From positions 1 through 15,690 of the forward strand of contig JBAVQS010000329.1 in the NCBI GenBank assembly GCA_049694275.1: 15,690 nt of DNA, written 5' to 3'. The position numbers and the translations under genes are program-made. Source of the stretch: JBAVQS01 sp049694275 (GTDB lineage Bacteria > Chloroflexota > Anaerolineae > UBA4142 > SHND01). Shown piece after piece: positions 1 through 6,398 of the stretch (positions are counted from its first letter, which is position 1; each line of letters begins with the position of its first letter). The notes under the pieces were generated by a model, which saw only the letters and a list, made by a program, of their open reading frames with translations, was not told the DNA's origin and did not search any database.

Positions 1-8
1 GTGTAATT

Positions 9-41
9 TTGTAGGGGCGAGCCGGCGGTTCGCCCCTACAA
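9..41. repeat. Palindromic intergenic repeat (strong hairpin)
   Basis: Perfect inverted arms TTGTAGGGGCGA (9-20) and TCGCCCCTACAA (30-41) flank a short GC-rich centre that can extend the stem to a 3-nt loop. On the plus strand the hairpin is followed after four bases by a run of six T (46-51), so it could terminate a plus-strand transcript entering from the left. For the minus-strand gamma-subunit gene that ends at 53 there is no T-run on the correct side. The word GTAGGGGCGA is typical of dispersed palindromes in Chloroflexota (recalled, not searched). Confidence 0.75.
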
Positions 42-52
42 GGGCTTTTTTA

Positions 53-604
53 TCAGGCCGGAACCTTGAGCAACCCGTATTCGGCGCCGCGCCGCAGCGC
101 CAGCTTGTTCGGTTCGAGCGCCTTGCGATGCCGCTCGCTCAGGTGCTCGGCGAGAATCTTTTCGATCGTCTCGAGTTGGAGGACCTCCGTCGCCGCGATG
201 AGCGCGCCCAGCATGACCATGTTCGCAATCTGGGGGAGACCCAGCTCGACGGCGATATCCTTGGCCGGCAGGTCGATCTCGCGGATATCCGTGCGGGGCG
301 AGCGCTCGGCAATGAGCGTCGAATCGACGATCAAGACGCCGTTCGGTTTCATCAACGCGGCGTACCGGGTCATCGACGGGGGATTGAGCACGAGCGCGGC
401 GCTGGGATTGCGAACGAGCGGCGAGCCAATCTCTTCATCCGAGATGATGACCGTGCAGTGCGCCGTTCCGCCGCGCATCTCGGGCCCATACGAGGGGATC
501 CAGGTGACGTGCCGTCCCTCTTCCAACGCCCCGTACGCCAGCAACTGCCCCACAAACAACACGCCCTGTCCACCAAAACCGGAAATGACAATTTCGTGAT
601 GCAT
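53..604 (-). CDS. 2-oxoacid:ferredoxin oxidoreductase, gamma subunit
   Basis: This is the gamma (KorC/VorC/PorG-type) subunit, which with alpha, beta and the ferredoxin-like subunit converts a 2-oxoacid and CoA to acyl-CoA, CO2 and reduced ferredoxin in the cytoplasm. The 183-aa length is normal. The N-terminus has the family's Rossmann-like GFGGQGV loop (residues 9-15), followed by the conserved SYGPEMRGGTAHC block (38-50) and an NPPSM stretch, all typical of PF01558. It is the last gene of the operon, 91 bp downstream of the beta gene. That gap is filled by a palindromic repeat, and no Shine-Dalgarno is visible ahead of the ATG at 604; the repeat begins only a few bases upstream. Either initiation is weak or it depends on reinitiation. 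The family call is firm; substrate type (branched-chain, 2-oxoglutarate or other) cannot be decided from this subunit. Confidence 0.92.
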   Translation of the reverse strand: MHHEIVISGFGGQGVLFVGQLLAYGALEEGRHVTWIPSYGPEMRGGTAHCTVIISDEEIGSPLVRNPSAALVLNPPSMTRYAALMKPNGVLIVDSTLIAERSPRTDIREIDLPAKDIAVELGLPQIANMVMLGALIAATEVLQLETIEKILAEHLSERHRKALEPNKLALRRGAEYGLLKVPA

Positions 605-606
605 AT

Positions 607-694
607 GTTAGCTGTTAGCGGTTAGCTGGTAGCTGCTCGCTATTAGCCCAGAGGCAGACCCAACGGCTAACGGCGAACAGCTAGCAGCTACCGG
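607..694. repeat. TTAGCTG-type palindromic repeat between gamma and beta genes
   Basis: The left part (607-647) is built from the words TTAGCTG, TTAGCGG and TAGCTGG. The right part (664-693) contains the inverse words GGCTAACGG, CAGCTAGCAG and CTACCGG. The two halves form an imperfect long stem. The element fills nearly the whole 91-bp gap inside the operon, from just upstream of the gamma start codon to the beta stop codon. It resembles dispersed Chloroflexota intergenic repeats; I cannot check its copy number here. Confidence 0.65.
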
Positions 695-695
695 C

Positions 696-1466
696 TCACT
701 GGATACTTTTCACCGCGTCCGAGATCTTATAATCGCCCAGCGGGTAAAAGGGGATCATGACCTGCTTGACGAAATCGAGCGCCTCCATCGGCGTCTTGTT
801 CCAGTTGACCGGGCAGGACGAGAGAACCTCGACCATTGAAAAACCCATCTGGTTCATCTGGACCTGAAACGCCTTTTTAATCGCCTTTTTCGTCTGGTTG
901 ATATGGCCCGGATCATGGACCGAGCGGCGAACAATATAGGAAGCGCCCCCCAGGGTCGAGAGCATCTCGGAGGCCCTGATCGGAAAGCCCATGGTCTCGA
1001 CATCACGGCCGCGCGGGGAAGAGGTCGTCCGCATACCGGGCAGCGTCGTCGGCGCCATCTGGCCGCCGGTCATTCCATAGACCGCGTTGTTCACAAAGAT
1101 GACGGTGAGGTTTTCGCCGCGCGACGCCGCGTGGACGATCTCGGCGGTGCCAATGGCCGCCAGGTCGCCATCGCCCTGATAGGTAAAGACGATGCGATCG
1201 GGATGGACCCGCTTGATGCCGGTGGCCATGGCCGGCGCGCGGCCATGCGCCGCTTCGGCAAAATCACAGTCGAAATAGTTATAGGCAAAGACCGAACAGC
1301 CCACCGGCGCGACGCCGATGGTCCGGTCGCGAATCTCCAGCTCGTCCAGGACTTCGGCCACCAGCCGGTGGATGACGCCGTGCGTACAGCCGGGGCAATA
1401 GTGGGTGACCACCGGCGTCAGCGATTCCGGCCGGCCATAGACAATCTGCATGTTTTCTAAAAGCAT
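696..1466 (-). CDS. 2-oxoacid:ferredoxin oxidoreductase, beta (TPP-binding) subunit
   Basis: The beta subunit binds thiamine pyrophosphate and carries out the decarboxylation step. The protein shows the N-terminal HYCPGCTHG motif, whose Cys pair is a cluster-ligand candidate, then GDGDLAAIGT followed by VNNAVYGMTGGQ. The GDG...NN pair is the classic TPP/Mg2+ site. This is the KorB/VorB-partner family (PF02775). An ATG at 1493 would give 265 aa, but it has no Shine-Dalgarno and lies in a palindromic repeat whose flank reads TGTCATTTCGA. The ATG at 1466 has GGAG six bases upstream and gives 256 aa beginning MLLENMQIVYG, close to the usual start of the family, so I chose it. Family call firm; start moderately sure. 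Confidence 0.9.
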   Translation of the reverse strand: MLLENMQIVYGRPESLTPVVTHYCPGCTHGVIHRLVAEVLDELEIRDRTIGVAPVGCSVFAYNYFDCDFAEAAHGRAPAMATGIKRVHPDRIVFTYQGDGDLAAIGTAEIVHAASRGENLTVIFVNNAVYGMTGGQMAPTTLPGMRTTSSPRGRDVETMGFPIRASEMLSTLGGASYIVRRSVHDPGHINQTKKAIKKAFQVQMNQMGFSMVEVLSSCPVNWNKTPMEALDFVKQVMIPFYPLGDYKISDAVKSIQ

Positions 1467-1472
1467 ATTCAA

Positions 1473-1476
1473 CTCC
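1473..1476 (-). promoter_or_regulatory. Shine-Dalgarno that decides the beta-subunit start
   Basis: GGAG on the minus strand, six bases upstream of the ATG at 1466. The longer start at 1493 has no comparable purine tract. Confidence 0.5.
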
Positions 1477-1487
1477 GTAGGCGCGAC

Positions 1488-1554
1488 TGTCATTTCGAAT
1501 CTGCGCTGTCGCGGGTGAGAAATCTCTCGTCTGCGATGGGATTTCTCGACAGCG
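1488..1554. repeat. Palindromic repeat between alpha and beta genes
   Basis: Nested inverted arms: outer CGCTGTCG (1504-1511) with CGACAGCG (1547-1554), and inner GAGAAATC (1517-1524) with GATTTCTC (1540-1547). The left flank reads TGTCATTTCGA, a phrase often attached to dispersed GAGAAATCTC-type repeats in environmental bacterial genomes (recalled, not searched). The element ends four bases from the alpha stop codon and reaches into the possible longer beta N-terminus. Confidence 0.7.
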
Positions 1555-1557
1555 CTA

Positions 1558-2685
1558 TTATGCGATCTCCGCCTCGACGAGGGTCAGGTCTTGGGGCCAT
1601 TCGTCCAGGCGCTCATGGTCGGCCGTCTCGTCCGCGGGCGGCGCAAAGGATTCGATACGCGCGAGAATTTCATCCGGCATGGGAACCACGCCGCCCATCT
1701 TGCCCAGGAACTGGACCGAAACATCCGAACCGACGGCCAGGCGAACGTCCTCGACCATCTGCCCGGCGCTGAGCTCGACGACAAGGAACCGGTTGACGCG
1801 CAGCGCCAGCTCGGCGAGCGCCGCCGAGGGGAAAGGATATAGGCTGATGGGGCGCAAGAGCCCGGCCTTGATTCCTTTAGCCCGCGCCTCTTTGACGGCC
1901 GTCTGGACGAGACGCGCGGCCGAACCGAACGCGACGACGACCAGTTCCGCATCCTCTGTGAAATATTCCTGGTAGCGGACCTCGTCGGCGCGGATCGCCT
2001 GCTCCTTGGCCTGGATGCGCAGGTTGACCGCTTCCAGCTCCTCCGGCTGCAAATAGAGCGAGGTGATAAAGCGCCGCTCGCGGCCGACCGCGCCGGTCAG
2101 TTCCCATCCCCGGTCCTTTTTCTCAATTCGCATCATCGGCGGCATTTCGACCGGTTCCATCATCTGGCCGATATTGCCGTCAATGGCGATAATGACCGTG
2201 CAGCGATATTTCTCCGCCAGGTCGAACGCGATATAGGTGAGATCGACCGACTCCTGGACCGACGACGGGCCGAGCACGATCGGATGATAATCGCCGTGCC
2301 CGCCCCCCTTGACCAACTGGAAATAATCGCTCTGAGTCGGCGCAAGATTCCCCAGGCCGGGGCCGCCGCGCATGACGTCGACGAGCAGACAGGGGACTTC
2401 CGAGCCCGCGATATAAGAAAGCCCCTCTTGCATCAACGAGATGCCGGGGCTGGAAGAGGAGGTCATGACGCGGGCGCCGGCGCAGGCAGCGCCGTATACC
2501 ATATTGATGGCGCCGAGCTCGCTCTCCGCCTGGAGAAACGCGCGCCCGAGGTCGACCATCCGGGACGAGAGGTATTCGAGAAGCTCGGTCTGGGGCGTGA
2601 TAGGATAACCGAAATAGGCTTCCAGGCCGGCGCGTACGGCCGCTTCGGCTATGGCCTCATTGCCTTTCCACAATTCCTTTGCCAT
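1558..2685 (-). CDS. vorB: 2-oxoacid:ferredoxin oxidoreductase, alpha subunit (VorB type)
   Basis: The alpha subunit joins with the TPP-binding beta subunit to form the catalytic unit. About 375 aa. The N-terminal pyrimidine-binding domain has the hallmark GYPITPQTELLEYL, then TSSSSPGISLMQEGLSYIAG and MRGGPGLGN. The transketolase-like C-terminal domain II includes VVAFGSAARLVQTAV and LRPISLYPFP. This arrangement matches proteins named VorB (3-methyl-2-oxobutanoate dehydrogenase) and KorA, so the substrate may be branched-chain 2-oxoacids or 2-oxoglutarate; sequence alone does not settle it. Two ATGs are adjacent (2688 and 2685). AGGAGG at 2691-2696 is only two bases from the first but five from the second, so 2685 is preferred. 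The ferredoxin stop codon overlaps this Shine-Dalgarno, so the two genes are probably translationally coupled. Confidence 0.93.
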   Translation of the reverse strand: MAKELWKGNEAIAEAAVRAGLEAYFGYPITPQTELLEYLSSRMVDLGRAFLQAESELGAINMVYGAACAGARVMTSSSSPGISLMQEGLSYIAGSEVPCLLVDVMRGGPGLGNLAPTQSDYFQLVKGGGHGDYHPIVLGPSSVQESVDLTYIAFDLAEKYRCTVIIAIDGNIGQMMEPVEMPPMMRIEKKDRGWELTGAVGRERRFITSLYLQPEELEAVNLRIQAKEQAIRADEVRYQEYFTEDAELVVVAFGSAARLVQTAVKEARAKGIKAGLLRPISLYPFPSAALAELALRVNRFLVVELSAGQMVEDVRLAVGSDVSVQFLGKMGGVVPMPDEILARIESFAPPADETADHERLDEWPQDLTLVEAEIA

Positions 2686-2690
2686 CATCT

Positions 2691-2696
2691 CCTCCT
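2691..2696 (-). promoter_or_regulatory. Shine-Dalgarno of the alpha subunit, overlapping the ferredoxin stop
   Basis: A perfect AGGAGG on the minus strand. It overlaps the TAG stop (2695-2697) of the upstream ferredoxin gene and selects the second of two adjacent ATGs. Such overlap usually means coupled translation. Confidence 0.75.
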
Positions 2697-2961
2697 AAGC
2701 GACCTGGCGCTCGGCCGCCATTCGGGTTTGCGCCGGGGCGGCGCGCTTGACCTCACGATAGACGGTAATGGCGACATCCGGGCAAATGGTGGAACAGAGC
2801 AAGCAGCCCGTACACTCGCCCTGGGGATCCTCCAGGCGTGCAGGACGGTAGCCGCGGGGGGTAAAATAGTCTGCCATGGCAATCACTTTTTTCGGGCAGA
2901 CAAATGTACACAGTTCACAACCTTTGCAGCGGTTGTCGTCGATGACAATCGTGCCTCGCAT
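2695..2961 (-). CDS. 2-oxoacid:ferredoxin oxidoreductase, ferredoxin-like delta subunit (2x[4Fe-4S])
   Basis: An 88-aa electron-transfer subunit that carries electrons from the catalytic alpha/beta unit to free ferredoxin. It holds two complete CxxCxxCxxxC motifs: C12, C15, C18, C22 and C50, C53, C56, C60. Each is followed by Pro (CP), as in bacterial 2[4Fe-4S] ferredoxins. The 27-residue gap between motifs is a normal insertion for VorD/KorD subunits. A basic tail after residue 70 has no known role. It is the first enzyme subunit gene in the operon, and its stop codon overlaps the alpha Shine-Dalgarno. The 114-bp leader back to the DUF4342 gene is filled by a palindromic repeat. Confidence 0.92.
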   Translation of the reverse strand: MRGTIVIDDNRCKGCELCTFVCPKKVIAMADYFTPRGYRPARLEDPQGECTGCLLCSTICPDVAITVYREVKRAAPAQTRMAAERQVA

Positions 2962-2985
2962 GTTGACTCCTCGGTGAGTAGATCG

Positions 2986-3080
2986 GTAGACAGGTCAAGA
3001 GGTATACAGATAAACAAGGAAACAGGTATACAAGTTGACCTGTCTACGTGACTACGTATCTACTTGTTTCCTTGTCTACC
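2986..3080. repeat. GTAGACAGG-type inverted/direct repeat cluster
   Basis: A 13-bp perfect inverted pair: GTAGACAGGTCAA (2986-2998) and TTGACCTGTCTAC (3035-3047). Around it are related words such as GGTATACAG, AACAAGGAAACAG and, inverted, CTTGTTTCCTTGTCTACC (3063-3080). The cluster fills the gap between the ferredoxin and DUF4342 genes and runs over the DUF4342 stop codon (3076-3078). It could fold into a long cruciform or RNA stem. It looks like a decayed dispersed repeat made of a short word copied in both directions. Confidence 0.75.
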
Positions 3081-3369
3081 GCTCCTCGGGCTTGGCCTCC
3101 GGCGGGGTTTCGGGCTTGGACGGCTCGACCTTTTCTACGGCGATGGTATAGCGCGCCGCCAGCGCCGCAATCGCGCCAAGAGCGACCCAGACGGGCAAGA
3201 GCACCGCGCCGACTACGCCAATGGCGAGCGGAATTTCGAGGAGCGGGTGGCCTTCCTCATTCTTGATCGTAATCCGGCGCACATTCCCCTGGTGTACCAG
3301 ATCCTTGATGGTCGATACGATGGCATCGCCATTCACCTTGAATTCTTCCGTGCGGAATTGATCACTCAT
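3076..3369 (-). CDS. DUF4342 domain protein
   Basis: A 97-aa protein of unknown function matching the DUF4342 pattern as I recall it. A short helical N-terminus (TEEFKVNGDAIVSTIKDLVHQG, split about residues 7-28) leads to the conserved NVRRITIKNEEGHPLLEIP block (29-47). A hydrophobic stretch of about 25 residues (48-72) follows, then a Pro/Glu-rich tail. The hydrophobic part looks like one membrane-associated helix. A GGGAGGA ribosome site lies about five bases before the ATG. It is the first gene ahead of the oxidoreductase operon, 114 bp from the ferredoxin gene, on the same strand and with no terminator visible between them. Its extreme 3' end is made of the intergenic repeat. Family call good, function unknown. 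Confidence 0.85.
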   Translation of the reverse strand: MSDQFRTEEFKVNGDAIVSTIKDLVHQGNVRRITIKNEEGHPLLEIPLAIGVVGAVLLPVWVALGAIAALAARYTIAVEKVEPSKPETPPEAKPEER

Positions 3370-3457
3370 CTCGTCCTCCCTCTGATTGGCTTACCACTCC
3401 AGGGCGCGACGAAACCAGCGCCCCATTGCGCTCATTGTAGCGAGTACAGGTCCAGTT

Positions 3458-3487
3458 ATTGTACCATACAGGTCTCGATTCGGTCAA
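3458..3487 (-). promoter_or_regulatory. Candidate sigma70 promoter for the DUF4342-oxidoreductase operon
   Basis: On the minus strand TTGACC (3482-3487) is followed, 18 bp on, by TACAAT (3458-3463), giving a leader of roughly 80 nt before the DUF4342 ATG at 3369. The 295-bp divergent region 3370-3664 must also hold the promoter of the plus-strand aminotransferase, for which only weak candidates are visible (TTGGAC at 3562 with TATAGA at 3587, 19-bp spacing). A small hairpin, CCCGT/ACGGG (3556-3570), sits in the same region. Confidence 0.5.
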
Positions 3488-3664
3488 AACGGCAGTGGAC
3501 GGGTCGCATCCGGGCATTTCCGCAGCCCGGCGGCAGGAACGCCCCTATTTGTGCACCCGTTTTGGACGGGATTTTGACCTTGAGCGTATAGAATTCAAGC
3601 AGGCCCGGCAAGATCGCCAGGGCCATGGTTCAAAGAAGAATCGCAAGAAGGAGAGAAATCACGA

Positions 3665-4900
3665 ATGCAAACACTCTGGGATCATCGCTATGCTCAGCGA
3701 ACTCAACGCATGGCCAGCTCTGCGATCCGCGAGCTGCTCAAACTGACCGAGCAGCCGGGGATCATTTCTTTTGCAGGGGGACTGCCGGCTCCGGAAGTTT
3801 TTCCGATCCAGCAGGTCCAGGAAGCGACCGAGCGCGTCTTGCGCGAACATGGGGCGCAGGCACTGCAGTATGGCGCGACCGAAGGGTTTCAACCGCTTCG
3901 TGAGATGATTGCGCGGCACACGGCGCGTTTTGGCCTCGAAATCACACCCGATAATATCCTCATCACCTCAGGGTCGCAGCAGGCGCTCGATCTGCTGGGC
4001 AAGATATTTATTAATCGCGGGGATCGCATCCTGGTCGAATCCCCAACTTATCTGGGCGCATTACAGGCCTGGAATGCATACGGGGCGGAATATGTGCCGG
4101 TGGCGTCCGACGACAATGGAATGATAGTAGACGCGCTGGAAGAGGCGCTCCGCACCGGCCCCAAGTTCATCTACTGCCTGCCCAATTTCCAGAATCCGAC
4201 CGGCGTCACCCTGGCGCTCGAACGGCGGCGCAAGCTCGTCGAGCTGGCCGACCGCCACGGGGTGCCGGTCATCGAGGATGACCCGTACGGCCAACTGCGG
4301 TTTGAGGGCGAGCACCTGCCTCCGCTGGTGGTCATCGACGGCTGTGGCCGCGACACGGGCGATTTCTGCTATCGCGGCAACATCATCTATCTCAGCACCT
4401 TCTCCAAGGTCCTTGCCCCTGGCCTCCGTCTCGCCTGGGTTGTCGCCCCCCCCGAAGTGATTCGCAAACTGGTCCAGGCCAAGCAAGGGGCAGACCTTCA
4501 CACCTCGACCTTTACCCAGATGATCGCGTACGAGGTCGCCCGCGGCGGCTTTATTGATCAACATGTCCACTTGATCCGGAGCGTGTACCGCGAACGCCGG
4601 GATATTATGCTGACCTCCATGGGCGAGCATTTTCCGACCAATGTGCACTGGACGCGTCCACAGGGCGGGCTGTTCCTGTGGAGCACGCTGCCTCAAGAAA
4701 TGGACGCCAGAGAGGTGCTGCGCGCTGCGGTTCAAGAAAAGGTCGCCTTTGTGCCCGGCGGGCCATTCTTCCCATGCGGCGGCGGGCTGAACACCATGCG
4801 CCTTAATTTCTCGAACGCAACGCCCGACCAGATTCGCGAGGGAATCATACGGCTGGGGCGCGTCTTGACCGAGCAGATGGAAACCAAGGTACCCGCCTAA
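3665..4900 (+). CDS. PLP-dependent aminotransferase (fold type I, 2-aminoadipate/aromatic type)
   Basis: A 411-aa class I/II aminotransferase, close in pattern to LysN/ARO8-like enzymes that move amino groups between 2-aminoadipate, aromatic or branched amino acids and 2-oxoglutarate. Visible motifs: SAIRELLKLTEQPGIISFAGG near the N-terminus (split, residues 19-39), TSGSQQALDL (101-110), FQNPTG with N177, EDDPYG (204-209) with the PLP-pyridine Asp and Tyr208, and STFSKVLAPGLRLAW with Schiff-base Lys248 and phosphate-binding Arg255. Arg379 in MRLNFS should bind the substrate carboxylate. All key residues are present. AAGGAG at 3648-3653 precedes the ATG by 11 bases. The gene is divergent from the 2-oxoacid oxidoreductase operon, so it may feed 2-oxoacids to it (inference). 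Exact substrate not decidable. Confidence 0.93.
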   Translation: MQTLWDHRYAQRTQRMASSAIRELLKLTEQPGIISFAGGLPAPEVFPIQQVQEATERVLREHGAQALQYGATEGFQPLREMIARHTARFGLEITPDNILITSGSQQALDLLGKIFINRGDRILVESPTYLGALQAWNAYGAEYVPVASDDNGMIVDALEEALRTGPKFIYCLPNFQNPTGVTLALERRRKLVELADRHGVPVIEDDPYGQLRFEGEHLPPLVVIDGCGRDTGDFCYRGNIIYLSTFSKVLAPGLRLAWVVAPPEVIRKLVQAKQGADLHTSTFTQMIAYEVARGGFIDQHVHLIRSVYRERRDIMLTSMGEHFPTNVHWTRPQGGLFLWSTLPQEMDAREVLRAAVQEKVAFVPGGPFFPCGGGLNTMRLNFSNATPDQIREGIIRLGRVLTEQMETKVPA

Positions 4901-4906
4901 AACAAC

Positions 4907-4956
4907 AAAAAAACAGTGCGTGCAGGTACTCGTCAAACAAGCACCTGCACGCACTG
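4907..4956 (-). terminator. Intrinsic terminator of the HU-like gene
   Basis: A 14-bp perfect stem, CAGTGCGTGCAGGT (4914-4927) with ACCTGCACGCACTG (4943-4956), has a 15-nt loop. On the minus strand it is followed by TTTTTTT (4907-4913), the layout of a rho-independent terminator for the HU gene ending at 4991. The plus-strand side has no T-run, so it would stop the convergent aminotransferase transcript less well. Confidence 0.88.
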
Positions 4957-4990
4957 AAATGAGTGGTAAACCCCGATCGGCTGAGAAAGC

Positions 4991-5314
4991 CTAGGCAGCC
5001 TCGCCGCTGCTGCCCTTGTCACTCCCCTCGTTCCCCATAATTGCATCCTTGGCGGATTTGGAGAATCGGAACTTGACAACCTTTTTCGCCGGGACCGTGT
5101 ATCTCTCGCCCTTGCGCGGCCCAAAGGTCATGGTTGCCTCACGCGCCGGGCGATCCACCAGCACCAGTTTGCCCAGGCCCGGAATTGTAAAGGTATTCTT
5201 GGCCTCCTCATACGCAAGCTGCGCCAGGGAATCCAGGTATTCGTCGCTCTGCTTTTTTGTAATCCCCACCTTGTCTGCGAGCCGGCGGGAAATTTCACTC
5301 TTGGTCAATGGCAT
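4991..5314 (-). CDS. HU family DNA-binding protein
   Basis: A 107-aa histone-like nucleoid protein. The helical dimerisation part is residues 3-40 (PLTKSEISRRLADKVG onward). Next come IPGLGKL (44-50), the turn before the DNA-binding arms, the arm region DRPAREATMTFGPRKGERY (54-72) and VKFRFSKSAKDAI (80-92). Length exceeds the usual ~90 aa because of a Gly/Ser/acidic tail (93-107). The common RNPxTGE arm tip is replaced by FGPRKGE, so the Pro that intercalates DNA is shifted or altered; this is seen in divergent HU proteins. A strong AAAGGAGG ribosome site (5323-5330) lies eight bases ahead of the ATG. A promoter at 5430-5458 and the terminator at 4907-4956 define a single-gene transcription unit. 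Confidence 0.93.
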   Translation of the reverse strand: MPLTKSEISRRLADKVGITKKQSDEYLDSLAQLAYEEAKNTFTIPGLGKLVLVDRPAREATMTFGPRKGERYTVPAKKVVKFRFSKSAKDAIMGNEGSDKGSSGEAA

Positions 5315-5429
5315 TTCGTTTTCCTCCTTTGAACCTATTTATAGTGCGCGTGCCACCGCGCCCGATTTAAACAGCATACCAACATCATGTGGAGAGGAGT
5401 GGTTGCTTTGCCAACGTAAATACACTCAA

Positions 5430-5458
5430 ATTATAGTTTATTTTTGCCATCTCGTCAA
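5430..5458 (-). promoter_or_regulatory. Sigma70 promoter of the HU-like gene
   Basis: On the minus strand TTGACG (5453-5458), a 17-bp AT-rich spacer and a perfect TATAAT (5430-5435). This predicts a start site near 5423 and a leader of about 110 nt before the ATG at 5314. It is one of the best promoter matches in the window. Confidence 0.8.
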
Positions 5459-5493
5459 TGGGAAAAATCCGACGGGGCGCAAGGGGTACACAA

Positions 5494-5530
5494 GGGCTAG
5501 TGGGCAACCTGGGCTACTAGCCACTAGTCC
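5494..5530. repeat. CTAGTGG-type palindromic repeat
   Basis: GGGCTAGTGG (5494-5503) pairs with CCACTAGTCC (5521-5530) with one mismatch. An inner GGCTAGT/ACTAGCC pair (5495-5501, 5516-5522) offers a competing fold. It lies 35 bp downstream of the phosphorylase stop codon and upstream of the HU promoter. There is no T-run on the minus-strand side, so it is not an obvious terminator. The remainder of this 251-bp gap holds only the HU promoter and leader. Confidence 0.65.
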
Positions 5531-5565
5531 TAGTCCCCCACAAAAAAGCCTTATAATCCACCCAA

Positions 5566-6321
5566 TCACAACGACAGGCAAGCCTGCGCGGCCAGCCAGA
5601 AAAGGCGCTCCCGGATTGTTGCATGGCTCGTCCAACTCCGATGATCCCAGTCGGTTCCGCTCACATCATCGCCGCCATAGAGAATCTGCCCGAACATGAT
5701 CTCGCGAAACTGGGCCACGGCGAAAAAGCTGGCCGCTTCCATTTCGACAGTCAGGCAACCCTCTTCCCGCCGGCGGCGGATCAGCTCGCGGGTTTCGCGA
5801 TACGGCGCGTCCGTCGTCCACGTCTTGCAAAGGAGATATTCGACCTGCTCGGCATTCAGCACGCGCTCAATCGCCGCAACCGCCTCAGGGCTGGGGCTCA
5901 CTTCGCGTGCGGGCGGCAAATAGTGAAAAGAGGTCCCCTCATCGCGCAGCGCAGAGGTCGGAATGAGGAGATGCCCCACGGCCAGACGCCTGTCCAGCAC
6001 CCCTGCCCCGCCGCATGCAATAAATTTGCGACAGCCGAGGGCAATAATCTCCTCCAGCATCCCTGCGGCCATCGGGCCGCCAATGCCAGGGTGTGCGACC
6101 GCCAGCCGGCGCCCCTCTACCTCCAGCTCATAGACCCGGTGTGGCCCATCTTCCCATTTGAAAGAGGCGATGGTTTTCGCCCGGCCCTCTCCGCAGATGG
6201 CATCAATCGCCTCGTGAAAAAAGCACAGGACACAATGCTCCGGCACATCGCGGGGCTTGATGACGCGCGAGGGCTCGATCAGCGCCTCACGCGTAGGGTC
6301 AAATTCAAGAATCGGATACAT
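5566..6321 (-). CDS. Nucleoside phosphorylase-like protein (PNP/UDP family)
   Basis: A 251-aa member of the PNP_UDP_1 superfamily, which cleaves the glycosidic bond of purine or uridine nucleosides with phosphate. Visible signatures: VAHPGIGGPMAAGMLEEII (75-93), where Gly-rich residues contact phosphate, ACGGAGVL (102-109), TTDAPYRE (169-176) and VEMEAASFFAVAQF (192-205), whose Met-Glu pair holds the ribose in this family. The expected catalytic Asp region is present as GGDDVSGTDWD (216-226). Closest in style are uridine phosphorylase-like proteins, but the base specificity cannot be read. No clear Shine-Dalgarno precedes the ATG; the 77-bp gap to the beta-helix gene upstream on the same strand is occupied by a low-complexity repeat. 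It may share that gene's transcript, since no separate promoter is visible. Confidence 0.88.
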   Translation of the reverse strand: MYPILEFDPTREALIEPSRVIKPRDVPEHCVLCFFHEAIDAICGEGRAKTIASFKWEDGPHRVYELEVEGRRLAVAHPGIGGPMAAGMLEEIIALGCRKFIACGGAGVLDRRLAVGHLLIPTSALRDEGTSFHYLPPAREVSPSPEAVAAIERVLNAEQVEYLLCKTWTTDAPYRETRELIRRRREEGCLTVEMEAASFFAVAQFREIMFGQILYGGDDVSGTDWDHRSWTSHATIRERLFWLAAQACLSL

Positions 6322-6330
6322 GGGTATCTC

Positions 6331-6388
6331 ACAATTTCACAATGCTCAATGGCACAATGCACAATTCTCAATTGCACAACTCTCAATG
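6331..6388. repeat. Low-complexity CAAT-word repeat
   Basis: A run of related words, ACAATTTCAC, AATGCTCAATGG, CACAATGC, ACAATTCTCAATTGC, ACAACTCTCAATG, in near-direct repetition. It includes the palindromic GCACAATTCTCAATTGC-like core (6357-6375). It fills almost the whole gap between the phosphorylase start and the stop codon of the beta-helix gene. It looks like another dispersed, slippage-prone intergenic repeat and may have replaced the phosphorylase ribosome-binding site. Confidence 0.6.
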
Positions 6389-6398
6389 ACATGGGGCC

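Noticed and set aside
2284..3051. 255-codon plus-strand frame over the alpha and ferredoxin genes
   Set aside because: Antisense shadow; it runs through a repeat and shows no recognisable domain.
3422..3570. tRNA or structured RNA in the divergent intergenic region
   Set aside because: A few T-loop-like words and a small hairpin are present, but no cloverleaf can be drawn.
4061..4954. 297-codon open frame on the minus strand opposite the aminotransferase
   Set aside because: Composition is that of an antisense frame of a GC-rich gene, with no family motif; the plus-strand aminotransferase has all catalytic residues.
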